Assembly: GCA_041397765.1 (NCBI GenBank)
Contig: JAWKWA010000009.1
Location: 1-64,000 of the forward strand
Reading direction: 5' to 3'
DNA from: JAWKWA01 sp041397765
GTDB taxonomy: Bacteria > Pseudomonadota > Alphaproteobacteria > Rhizobiales > Hyphomicrobiaceae
Length of the DNA stretch: 64,000 nt
The notes below the pieces were generated by a model that did no database searches, was not told the DNA's origin, and was given only the letters and a program-made list of their open reading frames with translations. Positions 40,214 to 49,462 of the stretch are shown one piece after another. Position numbers and translations under genes: made by a program. Each line of letters opens with the position of its first letter. Within the stretch, counting starts at the first letter, position 1.

Positions 40214-41106
40214 TCCCGGCCTCTCCTCTCGCGCGCCCGCTCGGCCGCCGTGCTGAAGGCGTCGTAGAGCGCCCTGACGGCACCGACGCCGCTGCCGTAT
40301 TTTTCCTCGATCGACTGGCGCTCGCCCTGCCATTCGAAGGCGCGGGCGATGTCGTCGTTGAGCGGCATCTCGACACCGAGCATCGGATGGCCGGCGGCGA
40401 CCTCCTGCATCAGCATGCGGTCGGGACCGCTCGGGCGGATGAAGTTCGGCAGCGTCACGTAGCGGCGCTGGTCGAGGGGAATGGCGCGCACGGAATCGAT
40501 GTGGAAGCGATCCTCGATCAGCATCGAGATGCGGTCGATGGCGAACTGCGACACATAGTCCGGGCGGAAGGGCACGAGCACGAGATCGGCCGCGTCGAGC
40601 GCTGCCAGCGCGGCAAAGGAGAGCCCGGGCGCGCAATCGTAGATGACGACATCGGCGTGGGGATCGAACCGCGTGAGCAGCCGCTTCAACTTGCCGCGCA
40701 CGCGATTGCCGACGGTCTCGGGGTCGGAGCTCTGGCGGGCCTCGCGGACGAAGAGCTCTCCCTGGACGTCCTCGACGAGCAGCGAGCCGACCAGCAGCGA
40801 GATCGGCAACGGGCGGCCGGGGGCGGCGTCGATGTCGCCGGCCCCGGGCACGACGAAATCCTTGGTCGAGGGCATGGCGCCGTCATAGAGGTCGAAGAAA
40901 TAATCGGCGATGGTGATCGCGCGGTTCTTCGCCTTCAGCCAGCCATCACCGCCGAGCAGGATCAGCGAAGCGTTGCACTGGGTGTCGAGGTCGACGACGA
41001 GAACCCGCTTGCCGCCCCAGGCCGCATAGGCGTGGGCGAGCATGATCGAGACCGTAGACTTGCCGACGCCGCCCTTGCGGTTCGCGACAGCGATGTGGAG
41101 TGCCAT
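40210..41106 (-). CDS. Orphan ParA/MinD-type ATPase
   Basis: 298 residues. The deviant Walker A motif NRKGGVGKST is at residues about 9-18, with VVDLDTQCNASL (about 38-49), VVIYDCAPGLSF and VLVPFRPDYVS further on. This is the ParA family, which forms ATP-dependent dimers on DNA or membrane to position chromosomes, plasmids or protein clusters. No parB or parS-like site is adjacent, and the chromosome's parAB normally sit near gidB, so this is an orphan member. A region around 95-120 (SLLVGSLLVEDVQGELFVRE) is not typical of chromosomal ParA. Start ATG 41106 (MALHIAVANRKGG) is preferred over the upstream extension. Coupled to the small gene downstream. Confidence 0.9.
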   Translation of the reverse strand: MALHIAVANRKGGVGKSTVSIMLAHAYAAWGGKRVLVVDLDTQCNASLILLGGDGWLKAKNRAITIADYFFDLYDGAMPSTKDFVVPGAGDIDAAPGRPLPISLLVGSLLVEDVQGELFVREARQSSDPETVGNRVRGKLKRLLTRFDPHADVVIYDCAPGLSFAALAALDAADLVLVPFRPDYVSQFAIDRISMLIEDRFHIDSVRAIPLDQRRYVTLPNFIRPSGPDRMLMQEVAAGHPMLGVEMPLNDDIARAFEWQGERQSIEEKYGSGVGAVRALYDAFSTAAERARERRGRE

Positions 41107-41397
41107 GCCCTGACCCTGGATGTTCCAACGACGGCCGCGGGCAGCAGAAACAGGGGACACCAATGCGCCAGCGGCGAGGGGGGCACGATTATGGAGGGAA
41201 TCGGGTGCTGTCAAACCGCGACCGGAAAGGGGACCGGGGGCGGCCCCCGGAGGCGGCGAAGCGGCGGCAGCTCTCGCAAGATTCGCTCATGAAATTTGAG
41301 ATGCGGGAAGGTCGTGCACCGGCATATCTTCCGTTGTCTGTTGCTCGAATCGGCGGGGACTGGCAACACCGGATGCATCCACAATCGGGGAGCTGAC

Positions 41398-42744
41398 ATG
41401 TCACGTCGCTATTTCGGCACTGATGGAATCCGCGGTCTTGCCAACACGCCGCCGATGACCTCGGAGACTGCCTTGAAGGTGGGCATGGCCGCCGGCCGGC
41501 TGTTCACCAATGGCGACTACCGGCACCGCGTGGTGATCGGCAAGGACACGCGCCTGTCCGGCTACATGATCGAATCCGCCCTCGTCTCCGGCTTCACCGC
41601 GGTCGGCATGGACGTATTCGTTCTCGGCCCGATGCCGACCCCGGCGGTCGCCATGCTGACGCGTTCGCTGCGCGCGGATCTCGGCGTCATGATCTCGGCC
41701 TCGCACAACCCCTATTCCGACAACGGCATCAAGCTGTTCGGGCCAGACGGCTACAAGCTCTCCGACGAGATGGAGGAGCGCATCGAGGACATGATGGACG
41801 GACCCAGCGCCGATCTCCTCGCGGCGCCGGAGCGGATCGGCAGGGCGACTCGCGTGGAGAGCGCGCAGGAGCGCTATATCGAGTTCGCCAAGCGCACGCT
41901 GCCGCGCAACCTGAAGCTCGACGGCCTGCGCGTGGTGATCGATTGCGCCAACGGTGCCGGCTACAAGGTCGCGCCGCTGGCGCTGTGGGAGCTCGGTGCC
42001 GAGGTCATCAAGATCGGCGTCGATCCGGACGGCTTCAACATCAACAAGAAGTGCGGATCGACGGCGCCCGAGGCGCTCTGCGACAAGGTGCGCGAGGTGC
42101 GCGCCGACATCGGCATCGCGCTCGACGGCGATGCCGACCGCGTCATCATCGTCGACGAGCAGGGCCGCATCGTCGACGGCGACCAGCTCATGGCGGTGAT
42201 CGCCGACGCATGGAAGCGGCGCGGCCGGCTCGCCGGCGGCGGCGTGGTGGCGACGGTGATGTCCAATCTCGGGCTCGAGCGCTATCTGAAGGGGCTCGGC
42301 CTTTCCATGGCGCGCACGCCGGTCGGCGACCGCTACGTCGTCGAGTACATGCGCAAGCACGGCTACAATGTCGGCGGCGAGCAGTCGGGCCATATCGTGC
42401 TGTCCGACTATGCGACGACGGGGGACGGCCTCGTCTCGGCGCTGCAGGTGCTCGCCTGCGTGGTGCAGAGCGAATTGCCGGTCTCGGCGGTGTGCAAGCG
42501 CTTCGATCCCTTGCCGCAGATCCTGAAGAACGTGCGCTACGGCGAAGGCAAGCCGCTCGAGGACCAGTCGGTGATCTCGACGATCGAAGGGGCGAAGCAG
42601 CGGCTCGGCAATTCCGGCCGCCTCGTCATCCGCCCGTCCGGCACCGAGCCGGTGATCCGCGTGATGGCGGAAGGCGACGACGAGAAGCTGGTCTCCAACG
42701 TCGTCGGCGAGATCGTCGAGGCGTTGAAGAAGGTCGCCGCCTGA
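41398..42744 (+). CDS. glmM: Phosphoglucosamine mutase
   Basis: Interconverts glucosamine-6-phosphate and glucosamine-1-phosphate for UDP-GlcNAc, feeding peptidoglycan and lipopolysaccharide. 448 residues, family length. Motifs: [12 protein letters not shown] at the N-terminus, the phosphoserine loop [14 protein letters not shown] near residue 100, the metal loop [10 protein letters not shown] near residue 243, [19 protein letters not shown] near 325, and the phosphate site [15 protein letters not shown] near 412. The start at 41398 matches the family. A good terminator follows at 42791. Confidence 0.97.
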   Translation: MSRRYFGTDGIRGLANTPPMTSETALKVGMAAGRLFTNGDYRHRVVIGKDTRLSGYMIESALVSGFTAVGMDVFVLGPMPTPAVAMLTRSLRADLGVMISASHNPYSDNGIKLFGPDGYKLSDEMEERIEDMMDGPSADLLAAPERIGRATRVESAQERYIEFAKRTLPRNLKLDGLRVVIDCANGAGYKVAPLALWELGAEVIKIGVDPDGFNINKKCGSTAPEALCDKVREVRADIGIALDGDADRVIIVDEQGRIVDGDQLMAVIADAWKRRGRLAGGGVVATVMSNLGLERYLKGLGLSMARTPVGDRYVVEYMRKHGYNVGGEQSGHIVLSDYATTGDGLVSALQVLACVVQSELPVSAVCKRFDPLPQILKNVRYGEGKPLEDQSVISTIEGAKQRLGNSGRLVIRPSGTEPVIRVMAEGDDEKLVSNVVGEIVEALKKVAA

Positions 42745-42790
42745 CGGGAACAGGGCGGCTTCGCGCACGCACGGATCGACAGCACGGACG

Positions 42791-42822
42791 AGGCGTCCGG
42801 CGACCCCGCCGGGCGCCTTTTT
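42791..42822 (+). terminator. Intrinsic terminator after glmM
   Basis: GGCGTCCGGCG pairs with CGCCGGGCGCC (one wobble) around a 4-5-base loop and is followed by TTTTT (42818-42822). Confidence 0.85.
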
Positions 42823-43005
42823 GCGTCGCGGCTCGGAGCCCCGGCCGGCGCGGCCAGTCGACGATCGCGGGCACCGTGCCGATTCGAGCCTGCGCTTAAG
42901 TCATCCTTAATCAGTCCCCGGCAATATCGGTTCCCATCAGGGTTTGAGCCTGTCGCGCCCTGTTCCAGGAAAGAACGCCGCGTCGGGATCTACAAGGGGA
43001 CTTCC

Positions 43006-43800
43006 ATGACTACCAATCGTTCCTTCATTCTCGGTCTTGCGCTGGCGGTCGGCGGAGCAATCGCGCCTGCCGGTGCCGCGGACCTCTACACGGGCATGGG
43101 CAGCCTCAAGGACGGCTACTATGCCGCTCCGAGCATGGCGCGCTGGTACCTGCGCGGCGACCTCGGCTATGCCTTCCACGGCGACGAGGACGTGTCGGTC
43201 GAGATCGGCGGCATCAGCTACGACTCCATCACGGCCGAGATGGAGGACACCTGGACGGTCGGCGGCGGCGTCGGCGTCTACTTCTCGGAGAACTTCCGCG
43301 GTGACGTGACGATCGACTACCGCACCGACGCGGGCGTCGACGGCGTCGCCGACGACTGGACGCAGCGCGACTACTCGTTCGACCTGTCGAGCACCGTGGT
43401 CCTCGCCAACCTCTATTACGACTTCAACCGTGGCGGCGGCTTCACGCCTTATGTCGGCGCCGGCATCGGCTGGGTCAACCACCAGACCAGCAATGGCCTG
43501 TGGGGCGACAATTGCGGCTGCAACGGCACCATCGAGGGCAAGAGCACCGATGACATGGCCGCGGCGCTGATGGCCGGCTTCACGGTCGACTTCGGCCACG
43601 AGGGCGGCGGCAGCATCAAGGACGGCCCGGTCGCGGACAGCCGCGGCGTGAAGCTCGACGTCGGCTACCGCTATCTGTGGCTCGGTGATGCCCATACCGG
43701 CGACATGCTGATGAACGGCACCGTCGCCGGTGGCGATCCGATCGTCCACGACCTCGATGCGCACGAGTTCCGCGTCGGTCTGCGCTACGACATCTACTGA
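43006..43800 (+). CDS. Outer-membrane beta-barrel protein (Omp25/31-like)
   Basis: 264 residues. A signal peptide (about 1-25, SFILGLALAVGGAIAPAGAA) is followed by DLYTGMGSLKDGYYAAPSMA and alternating strands ending in RVGLRYDIY, the terminal aromatic typical of outer-membrane barrels. Segments such as WYLRGDLGYAFHG, GGGVGVYFSENFRGDVTIDY and GFTPYVGAGIGWVN are the strand patterns of eight-stranded porin-like proteins. A short loop (NCGCNGTIEGK) has two cysteines, unusual for this class. Likely structural. It is followed by the tandem repeat. Confidence 0.88.
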   Translation: MTTNRSFILGLALAVGGAIAPAGAADLYTGMGSLKDGYYAAPSMARWYLRGDLGYAFHGDEDVSVEIGGISYDSITAEMEDTWTVGGGVGVYFSENFRGDVTIDYRTDAGVDGVADDWTQRDYSFDLSSTVVLANLYYDFNRGGGFTPYVGAGIGWVNHQTSNGLWGDNCGCNGTIEGKSTDDMAAALMAGFTVDFGHEGGGSIKDGPVADSRGVKLDVGYRYLWLGDAHTGDMLMNGTVAGGDPIVHDLDAHEFRVGLRYDIY

Positions 43801-43898
43801 TACCGAAAGCCAGGGCTGAGCCCGGCGACGGGCTCGCCATATCGACCGGAGGGGCGGACCGAAAGGTTCGTCCCTTCTTTCGTTGCGGGACCTCGCTT

Positions 43899-44142
43899 CC
43901 ACGCGAGCATCTCAACCGATCAGGCTCTCTTTGCTTTGAGAGTCTGATTCACGGCTTCGATGCCCGCGTCCACGCGAGCATCTCAACCGATCAGGCTCTC
44001 TTTGCTTTGAGAGTCTGATTCACGGCTTCGATGCCCGCGTCCACGCGAGCATCTCAACCGATCAGGCTCTCTTTGCTTTGAGAGTTCGATTCACGGCTTC
44101 GATGCCCGCGTCCACGCGAGCATCTCAACCGATCAGGCTCTG
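43899..44142. repeat. 71-bp tandem direct repeat, 3.4 copies, with hairpins
   Basis: Units at 43899-43969, 43970-44040 and 44041-44111, and a 31-base part copy at 44112-44142. Units 1 and 2 look identical; unit 3 differs near its hairpin (GAGTTCGATT for GAGTCTGATT). Each unit holds ATCAGGCTCTC, loop TTTGCTT, GAGAGTCTGAT: an 11-bp stem with one wobble pair. Across each junction lies GATGCCCGCG, TCCA, CGCGAGCATC, another 10-base stem with one mismatch. It ends 134 bases before serC. Not a CRISPR: units abut without spacers. Confidence 0.9.
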
Positions 44143-44275
44143 GCGGTTCGGTTCCGAAATCTGCCTGCCCGCGCCTCAGCCGCAAGTCCGATTGACGGCC
44201 AGATGGCCGAGGACTAGACCCGTCCACGGGACACCCCTCCCCACCGAGGGGCGCCAATCTGGAAGGGTTGCAAAG

Positions 44276-45439
44276 ATGACAGACCACGCGCGGCCGGCGG
44301 CTCGCCCGGCCAATCCCTGCTTTTCGTCCGGTCCCTGCGCCAAGCGCCCCGGCTGGTCGGCGGCAGGGCTCGCCAACGCCCTCGTCGGGCGCTCCCATCG
44401 CTCCAAGGACGGCAAGGCGCGGCTGAAGGCCGTGATCGATCGCACGCACCGGATCCTCGGCCTGCCGGCCGGCTACCGCGCCGGCATCATGCCGGCCTCC
44501 GATACCGGCGCGTTCGAGGCGGCGATGTGGTCGCTGCTCGGCCCGCGCGGCATCGACGTCGTCGCCTTCGAGAGCTTCGGCAAGGGCTGGGCGCAGGACG
44601 TGCTGAAGGAGCTGCGGCTGACCGATGTGCGCGTCCTCGAGGCCGACTATGGCCGGCTCCCGGACCTTTCAGGGATCGACTTCTCGCGCGACGTGATCCT
44701 CACCTGGAACGGCACGACCTCGGGCGTGCGGGTGCCGGACGGCGGCTTCATTCCCGACGACCGCGCCGGGCTCGTGCTCTGCGATGCGACCTCGGCCGCC
44801 TTCGCCCAGGAGATCGACTGGGCGAGGATCGATGTCGGCACCTTCTCCTGGCAGAAGGCGCTCGGGGGCGAGGCACAGCACGGCATGATCATCCTGTCGC
44901 CGCGCGCGCTCGAGCGGCTCGAAACCTATTCGCCGCCATGGCCGGTGCCGAAGATCTTCCGCCTCGCCAAGAGCGGCAAGCCGATCGAGGGCATTTTCGC
45001 CGGCGAGACCATCAACACGCCCTCCATGCTGTGCGTCGAGGATTATGCCGACGCGCTCGACTGGGTGGAAGGGCTCGGCGGCCTGAAGTCGCTCGTCGCG
45101 CGCGCCGACAAGGGCGCCGGGGCGGTTGCGGCCTTCGCCGAGCGCTCGGCCTGGCTGAGGCTGCTGCCGGAGCGGGCGGAGACGCGCTCCAACACCTCGG
45201 TCTGCCTCGCCTTCCGCAACGAGGCGGTGCCGCCCGAGCGTCAGGCCGCCTTGCAGAAGGCGATCGTGGCGATCCTCGAGAAGGAGGGGATCGCCTACGA
45301 CATCGGCGCCTATCGCGACGCGCCGCCCGGCCTCAGGATCTGGACCGGCTCGACCGTCGAGCCGGACGACGTGGCGGCGCTGATGCCCTGGCTCGATTGG
45401 GCGTATGAAACGGCGAAGGCGGAGATCGGTCATGGCTGA
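44276..45439 (+). CDS. serC: Phosphoserine aminotransferase
   Basis: Makes phosphoserine from 3-phosphohydroxypyruvate and glutamate, second step of serine synthesis. 387 residues, the long alphaproteobacterial/archaeal-type SerC. Motifs: NPCFSSGPCAKRPGWSAAGL near residue 13, ASDTGAFEAAMWSLLGPRG near 75, VLTWNGTTSGVRVPDGG (as VILTWNGTTSG, about 140), and FSWQKALGGEAQHGMI, where the lysine binds pyridoxal phosphate near residue 195. ATG 44276 is the first codon that fits the family; the open frame upstream runs through the tandem repeat. Overlaps serA by 8 bases, a typical coupled pair. Confidence 0.95.
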   Translation: MTDHARPAARPANPCFSSGPCAKRPGWSAAGLANALVGRSHRSKDGKARLKAVIDRTHRILGLPAGYRAGIMPASDTGAFEAAMWSLLGPRGIDVVAFESFGKGWAQDVLKELRLTDVRVLEADYGRLPDLSGIDFSRDVILTWNGTTSGVRVPDGGFIPDDRAGLVLCDATSAAFAQEIDWARIDVGTFSWQKALGGEAQHGMIILSPRALERLETYSPPWPVPKIFRLAKSGKPIEGIFAGETINTPSMLCVEDYADALDWVEGLGGLKSLVARADKGAGAVAAFAERSAWLRLLPERAETRSNTSVCLAFRNEAVPPERQAALQKAIVAILEKEGIAYDIGAYRDAPPGLRIWTGSTVEPDDVAALMPWLDWAYETAKAEIGHG

Positions 45440-47036
45440 AGAGACCAGAGGCGCGGATGCGGTCCGCGTGCTGATCGCGGACGAGTTGAGCCCGGCGGCG
45501 GTGCGGATCTTCTCCGATCGCGGCGTCGCGGCGGATGTGCGCACGGGCCTGTCGAAGGACGAGCTCATCGAGGCCGTCGCCGACTATGACGGCATCGCGG
45601 TGCGCTCGGCGACCAAGGTGACGGAGAAGGTGATCGGCGCGGCGCGGCGGCTGAAGGTGGTCGGGCGCGCCGGCATCGGCGTCGACAATATCGACATCCG
45701 CGCTGCGACCGCGCGCGGCGTCATCGTGATGAACACGCCGCACGGCAACTCGATCACCACGGCCGAGCACGCCATCTCGCTCCTGATGGCGCTCGCCCGC
45801 CAGATCCCCGCCGCCGACCGCTCGACGCAGGCCGGCAAATGGGAAAAATCGCGCTTCATGGGCGTCGAGGTGACCGGCAAGACGCTCGGCATCGTCGGCT
45901 GCGGCAATATCGGCTCGATCGTCGCCGATCGCGCGCAGGGCCTCAGGATGCGCGTGATCGCCTTCGATCCGTTCCTGACGGCGGCACGCGCCGTCGAGCT
46001 CGGTGTCGAGAAGGTCGAGCTCGAGCAGCTTCTGGCGCGCGCCGACTTCATCACGCTGCACACGCCGCTCACCGACAAGACCCGCAACATCATCGACGAG
46101 GCGGCGATCGCGCGGATGAAGAAGGGCGTGCGCATCGTCAATTGCGCACGCGGCGGCCTCATCGACGAGGCGGCGCTGCTCGCGGGGCTCGAGGCGGGCC
46201 ATGTGGCGGGCGCGGCGCTCGACGTCTTCCTCGAGGAGCCGGCCAAGGCCAATGCGCTGTTCGGACGCGACGACGTCATTTGCACGCCGCATCTGGGCGC
46301 CTCCACCTCGGAGGCCCAGGAGAACGTCGCCGTGCAGGTCGCCGAGCAGATGTGCGACTACCTGCTGAAGGGCGCGATCGAGAACGCCATCAACTTCCCC
46401 TCGATCAGCGCCGAGGAGGCACCGCTGATCCGGCCCTTCGTCAGGCTCGCCGAGCAGCTCGGCTCGTTCGCCGGCCAGCTCACCCGCTCGCCGATCCGGC
46501 GCGTGCAGATCGAGTTCGCCGGCAGCCTCGCGGAGATGAACACCAAGGCCATGACCTCGGCGGCGCTCGCCGGGCTGATGCGCCCGCTCCTGGCGGAGGT
46601 GAACATGGTGTCGGCCCCCGTCATCGCCCGCGACCGGGGCATGCAGGTCGACGTCACCGCCCAGACCAAACGCGGCGTCTACGACAACTACATCCGCGTC
46701 AACGTGGTCACCGACAACCAGGAGCGCTCGGTCGGCGGCACGGTGTTCTCGGACGGACGGCCGCGCATCATCCAGATCAAGGGCATCAACATGGAGGCCG
46801 AGCTCGGTCCGCACATGCTCTATGTGACGAACCGCGACAAGCCGGGCTTCATCGGCGCGCTCGGCACGACGCTCGGCAAGGCGGGGGTCAATATCGCCAC
46901 CTTCCATCTCGGCCGCCACGAGCGCGGCGGGGACGCCATCGCCCTCGTCGAGGTCGACGAGGCGCTGCCGGCACAGGTGCTGGAGGCGGTGCGGGCGCTC
47001 GAGCATGTCGTCCAGGCCCAGCCGCTCGAGTTCTGA
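45432..47036 (+). CDS. serA: D-3-phosphoglycerate dehydrogenase
   Basis: NAD-dependent first enzyme of serine synthesis. 534 residues, the long type with an intervening domain. The N-terminal substrate domain begins VRVLIADELSPAAVRIFSDR; the NAD fold has LGIVGCGNIGSIVAD near residue 152, catalytic Arg in IVNCARGGLIDE near 238, and HLGASTSEAQENVAVQ with the catalytic His near 285. From about 320 the ASB domain follows, and about 460-530 an ACT domain (MLYVTNRDKPGFIGALGTTL) that usually binds serine for feedback control. Start ATG 45432 overlaps serC. A palindromic element lies 30 bases after the stop. Confidence 0.97.
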   Translation: MAEETRGADAVRVLIADELSPAAVRIFSDRGVAADVRTGLSKDELIEAVADYDGIAVRSATKVTEKVIGAARRLKVVGRAGIGVDNIDIRAATARGVIVMNTPHGNSITTAEHAISLLMALARQIPAADRSTQAGKWEKSRFMGVEVTGKTLGIVGCGNIGSIVADRAQGLRMRVIAFDPFLTAARAVELGVEKVELEQLLARADFITLHTPLTDKTRNIIDEAAIARMKKGVRIVNCARGGLIDEAALLAGLEAGHVAGAALDVFLEEPAKANALFGRDDVICTPHLGASTSEAQENVAVQVAEQMCDYLLKGAIENAINFPSISAEEAPLIRPFVRLAEQLGSFAGQLTRSPIRRVQIEFAGSLAEMNTKAMTSAALAGLMRPLLAEVNMVSAPVIARDRGMQVDVTAQTKRGVYDNYIRVNVVTDNQERSVGGTVFSDGRPRIIQIKGINMEAELGPHMLYVTNRDKPGFIGALGTTLGKAGVNIATFHLGRHERGGDAIALVEVDEALPAQVLEAVRALEHVVQAQPLEF

Positions 47037-47065
47037 GACGAGCTGGAACCCGGGTCGGGGGAGCC

Positions 47066-47235
47066 CTAGTGGAGCGAAATTGACACTTCGTGTCCCGGTT
47101 ACTGTGAAGTGCGTTCTCAAGTGTCAAATTCAGAAGCTCCACTAGAATCATAGACTTGCTAGTGGTTCTCATGATTCCGACATTTGCTCTCACGGGTTCT
47201 GCAACGGGATGCAAATGTCGGAATCGAACCACTAG
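47066..47235. repeat. CTAGTGG-type palindromic element, copy B
   Basis: Two back-to-back long hairpins. The first runs from CTAGTGGAGC (47066-47075) to GCTCCACTAG (47136-47145) and contains AATTGACACTT paired with AAGTGTCAAATT. The second runs from CTAGTGGTTC (47159-47168) to GAACCACTAG (47226-47235), with GATTCCGACATTTGC (47173-47187) paired with its exact complement (47211-47225). The first hairpin is nearly the same as copy A after pyrC. No open frame inside. Confidence 0.85.
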
Positions 47236-47586
47236 CGTCCGCCCCGGCCCATTCAACCGCCTGCGGACCGGTGCCCCGGAGCGGCGGCCGAGCGCCGAAC
47301 GGGCGGACGACTGTTGCAATTCGACATCGATCCGGTCCAAAAGTGAAGGCAGGCGTATCCCCGGGAAGGGGGACCGCCGCGGCCACCCACCTGCCCTCCT
47401 CGAGAGACGGGGCGACCGCAATACCGCAAGCTCCGCCACGACGCCATGAACCGCCTGCCGATCCCTCGCCCCGGCCGGGACAGCCGCGCCCGCCCCCTCG
47501 CGCCGCCGGGTCACCGAACGGCCAGCTTTCGACGATAATCGACGGTCCGGACCGCACGACCAGTCCCCACTTGGAGTCATCCGCCC
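47236..47586. other. Intergenic stretch upstream of the mucoidy-inhibitor-like gene
   Basis: About 350 bases, GC-rich, no convincing gene or promoter recognised. The open frames crossing it are shadows. Confidence 0.45.
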
Positions 47587-49305
47587 ATGCGATCTTTGCC
47601 GCGCGTGCTCGCTCTCGCAATCGTCTGCTGTGCCCAGCCGGCGCTGGCCGAGACCATCAGGACCAATTCGACGCTCGATGCGGTGACGGTCTATCCGCAG
47701 GGCGCCGAGGTCACGCGCGTTGCCAATGTGAAGATCCCGGCCGGCGCCCATTCGGTGGTGCTGAAGGACCTGCCGGCGGCGCTCGTGCCAGACTCGATCC
47801 GCGTCCAGGGCGAGGCGACCGGGGCCCTGCAGATCGGTGCCGTCGACACGCGCCAGCTCTATCTCTCCGAGCAGGAGAATGCCGAGTTCGCCGCCTCCGA
47901 GCGCAAGCGGCTCGAGGACGAGCTGGAGGCGCTCGGCGACAAGCGGCAGATGCTCGCCGACCAGCAGGCCGCTGCCGAGGCCCAGCGCACGCTGATGATG
48001 AATCTGGCAGGACTGCCCGGCCTGCCGCCGCCCGGCGAATCCGCCGGTGGCTCGCGCACACCCGCCGAATGGGCGGAGATCTTCGGGCTGATCGGCGAGA
48101 AGGTCGCCATCGCCGACAAGACCATCCAGGAGGCGCGTGTCGCCATCCGCGCCGTCGACCGCCGCATCCAGGAGGTGCAGAACGAGCTGGCGAAGTCGCC
48201 GTCCCGGGAGGACCTCAGGACCGAGCTCACCGTGCATCTCAGCGCCGACAGCGAGCTGGAAGGCACGCTGCGCATCCGCTACCAGGTGCCCGCCGCCTAC
48301 TGGCAGCCGCTCTATGACGCAAGGCTCGAGACCGGCGACAAGAAGGAGCCGCCGAAGCTCCAGCTCGTCCGCCGCGCGGTCATCGCGCAGAGCTCGGGCG
48401 AGGATTGGAGCGACGTGGCGCTCTCGCTTTCGACCACGCGGCCGCAGGCCGGCACCAGCGCGCCCGAGATCGGCACGGTCGTCGTCGATTTCGAGCCGGA
48501 GGTCAAACCGCTCGCCAAGGCGCGCCGCAAGGCCGTCTCGGAGAGCGAGGGGGCGGCCTACGACCAGGCGCCGTCGGGAGGGCTGTTGTCCGCCGCTCCC
48601 GAGGCCGCGATGAAGATGGACGAGCCCGCGGTGGTCGCCGCCGACGAGCGCGGGGCGGAGGTGATCAACACCGCCTTCCAGGCCGTCTATCTGGTGCCCG
48701 AGCGCCAGACGATCCGGACCGGCGAGGGCGAGAAGCGCGTGCAGATCGACGTCCGCAGCTTCGATCCGACGCTCACCGTGCGCGCCGTGCCACAGCGCGA
48801 GGCGACGGCCTATCTCTATGCCCGTCTGACGCTCGAGAACGGCACCTTCATCCTGCCGGGGCCGGTGTCGCTGTTCCGCGACGGCGTCTTCGTCGGACGC
48901 GGCGCGCTGCCGGAAATCGCCGGCGGGGAGGAGCACGAGCTCGGCTTCGGGGTCGATGATCTCGTGCGCATCAAGTTCGCGGCACTCGACCACACCACCG
49001 GCGAGACGGGCATCATCTCGTCGTCCCGGACCGAGACGCGGCAGTTCAAGCTGACGGTCCGCAATCTCCACGAGCGCGCCATCGACGTGCGTGTGCTCGA
49101 TCACGTGCCGGTGGCGGCCGATCAGCAGATCGAGGTCGAGCTGTTGTCGGCCTCGACCAAGCCGTCCGTGACCAATGTCGAGGACAAGCGCGGCGTGCTC
49201 GCCTGGGACCTGAAGCTCGAGCCCGACGAGGAGCACGACATCACGCTGGCCTATCGGCTGTCCTGGCCAAAGGAAAAGACCGTCCGCTACATGGAGCAGT
49301 GGTAG
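47587..49305 (+). CDS. Mucoidy inhibitor MuiA family protein (DUF4139/DUF4140)
   Basis: 572 residues, exported. Signal peptide about 1-21 (LPRVLALAIVCCAQPALA). DUF4140 follows (DAVTVYPQGAEVTRVANVKI, about 30-130) with a coiled coil (about 100-200, ERKRLEDELEALGDKRQMLA), then DUF4139 (about 210-572: RIRYQVPAAYWQPLYDARLE and the C-terminal DEEHDITLAYRLSWPKEKTV). Family members in Shigella reduce capsule mucoidy when overexpressed, but the molecular role is unknown. It stands alone between serA and ribB. The GC-hairpin following it may end transcription. Confidence 0.88.
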   Translation: MRSLPRVLALAIVCCAQPALAETIRTNSTLDAVTVYPQGAEVTRVANVKIPAGAHSVVLKDLPAALVPDSIRVQGEATGALQIGAVDTRQLYLSEQENAEFAASERKRLEDELEALGDKRQMLADQQAAAEAQRTLMMNLAGLPGLPPPGESAGGSRTPAEWAEIFGLIGEKVAIADKTIQEARVAIRAVDRRIQEVQNELAKSPSREDLRTELTVHLSADSELEGTLRIRYQVPAAYWQPLYDARLETGDKKEPPKLQLVRRAVIAQSSGEDWSDVALSLSTTRPQAGTSAPEIGTVVVDFEPEVKPLAKARRKAVSESEGAAYDQAPSGGLLSAAPEAAMKMDEPAVVAADERGAEVINTAFQAVYLVPERQTIRTGEGEKRVQIDVRSFDPTLTVRAVPQREATAYLYARLTLENGTFILPGPVSLFRDGVFVGRGALPEIAGGEEHELGFGVDDLVRIKFAALDHTTGETGIISSSRTETRQFKLTVRNLHERAIDVRVLDHVPVAADQQIEVELLSASTKPSVTNVEDKRGVLAWDLKLEPDEEHDITLAYRLSWPKEKTVRYMEQW

Positions 49306-49336
49306 GCGGACAGGGCATATCGGGATGCGCACGCCA

Positions 49337-49366
49337 GCCGGCCGGCCATGACGCTGGCCGGCCGGC
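49337..49366. other. Perfect 12-bp GC inverted repeat
   Basis: GCCGGCCGGCCA (49337-49348), loop TGACGC, TGGCCGGCCGGC (49355-49366). No T run follows, so either a factor-dependent terminator or a protein site between the MuiA-like gene and ribB. Confidence 0.6.
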
Positions 49367-49462
49367 GCGCGTGCGAGCGCGCATAGCTCTGGGAGCGCGC
49401 ACTCTGATATCACTGCGGCGAAAGCCGATCCCCGGCGCCCGCCCGGTGCGCCCCGATCACAG

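Noticed and set aside
43899..44142. Possible CRISPR array
   Set aside because: The 71-bp units abut directly with no unique spacers, and no cas genes are nearby.
49337..49366. FMN riboswitch before ribB
   Set aside because: Only a simple GC hairpin is present; none of the conserved RFN-element blocks could be found.
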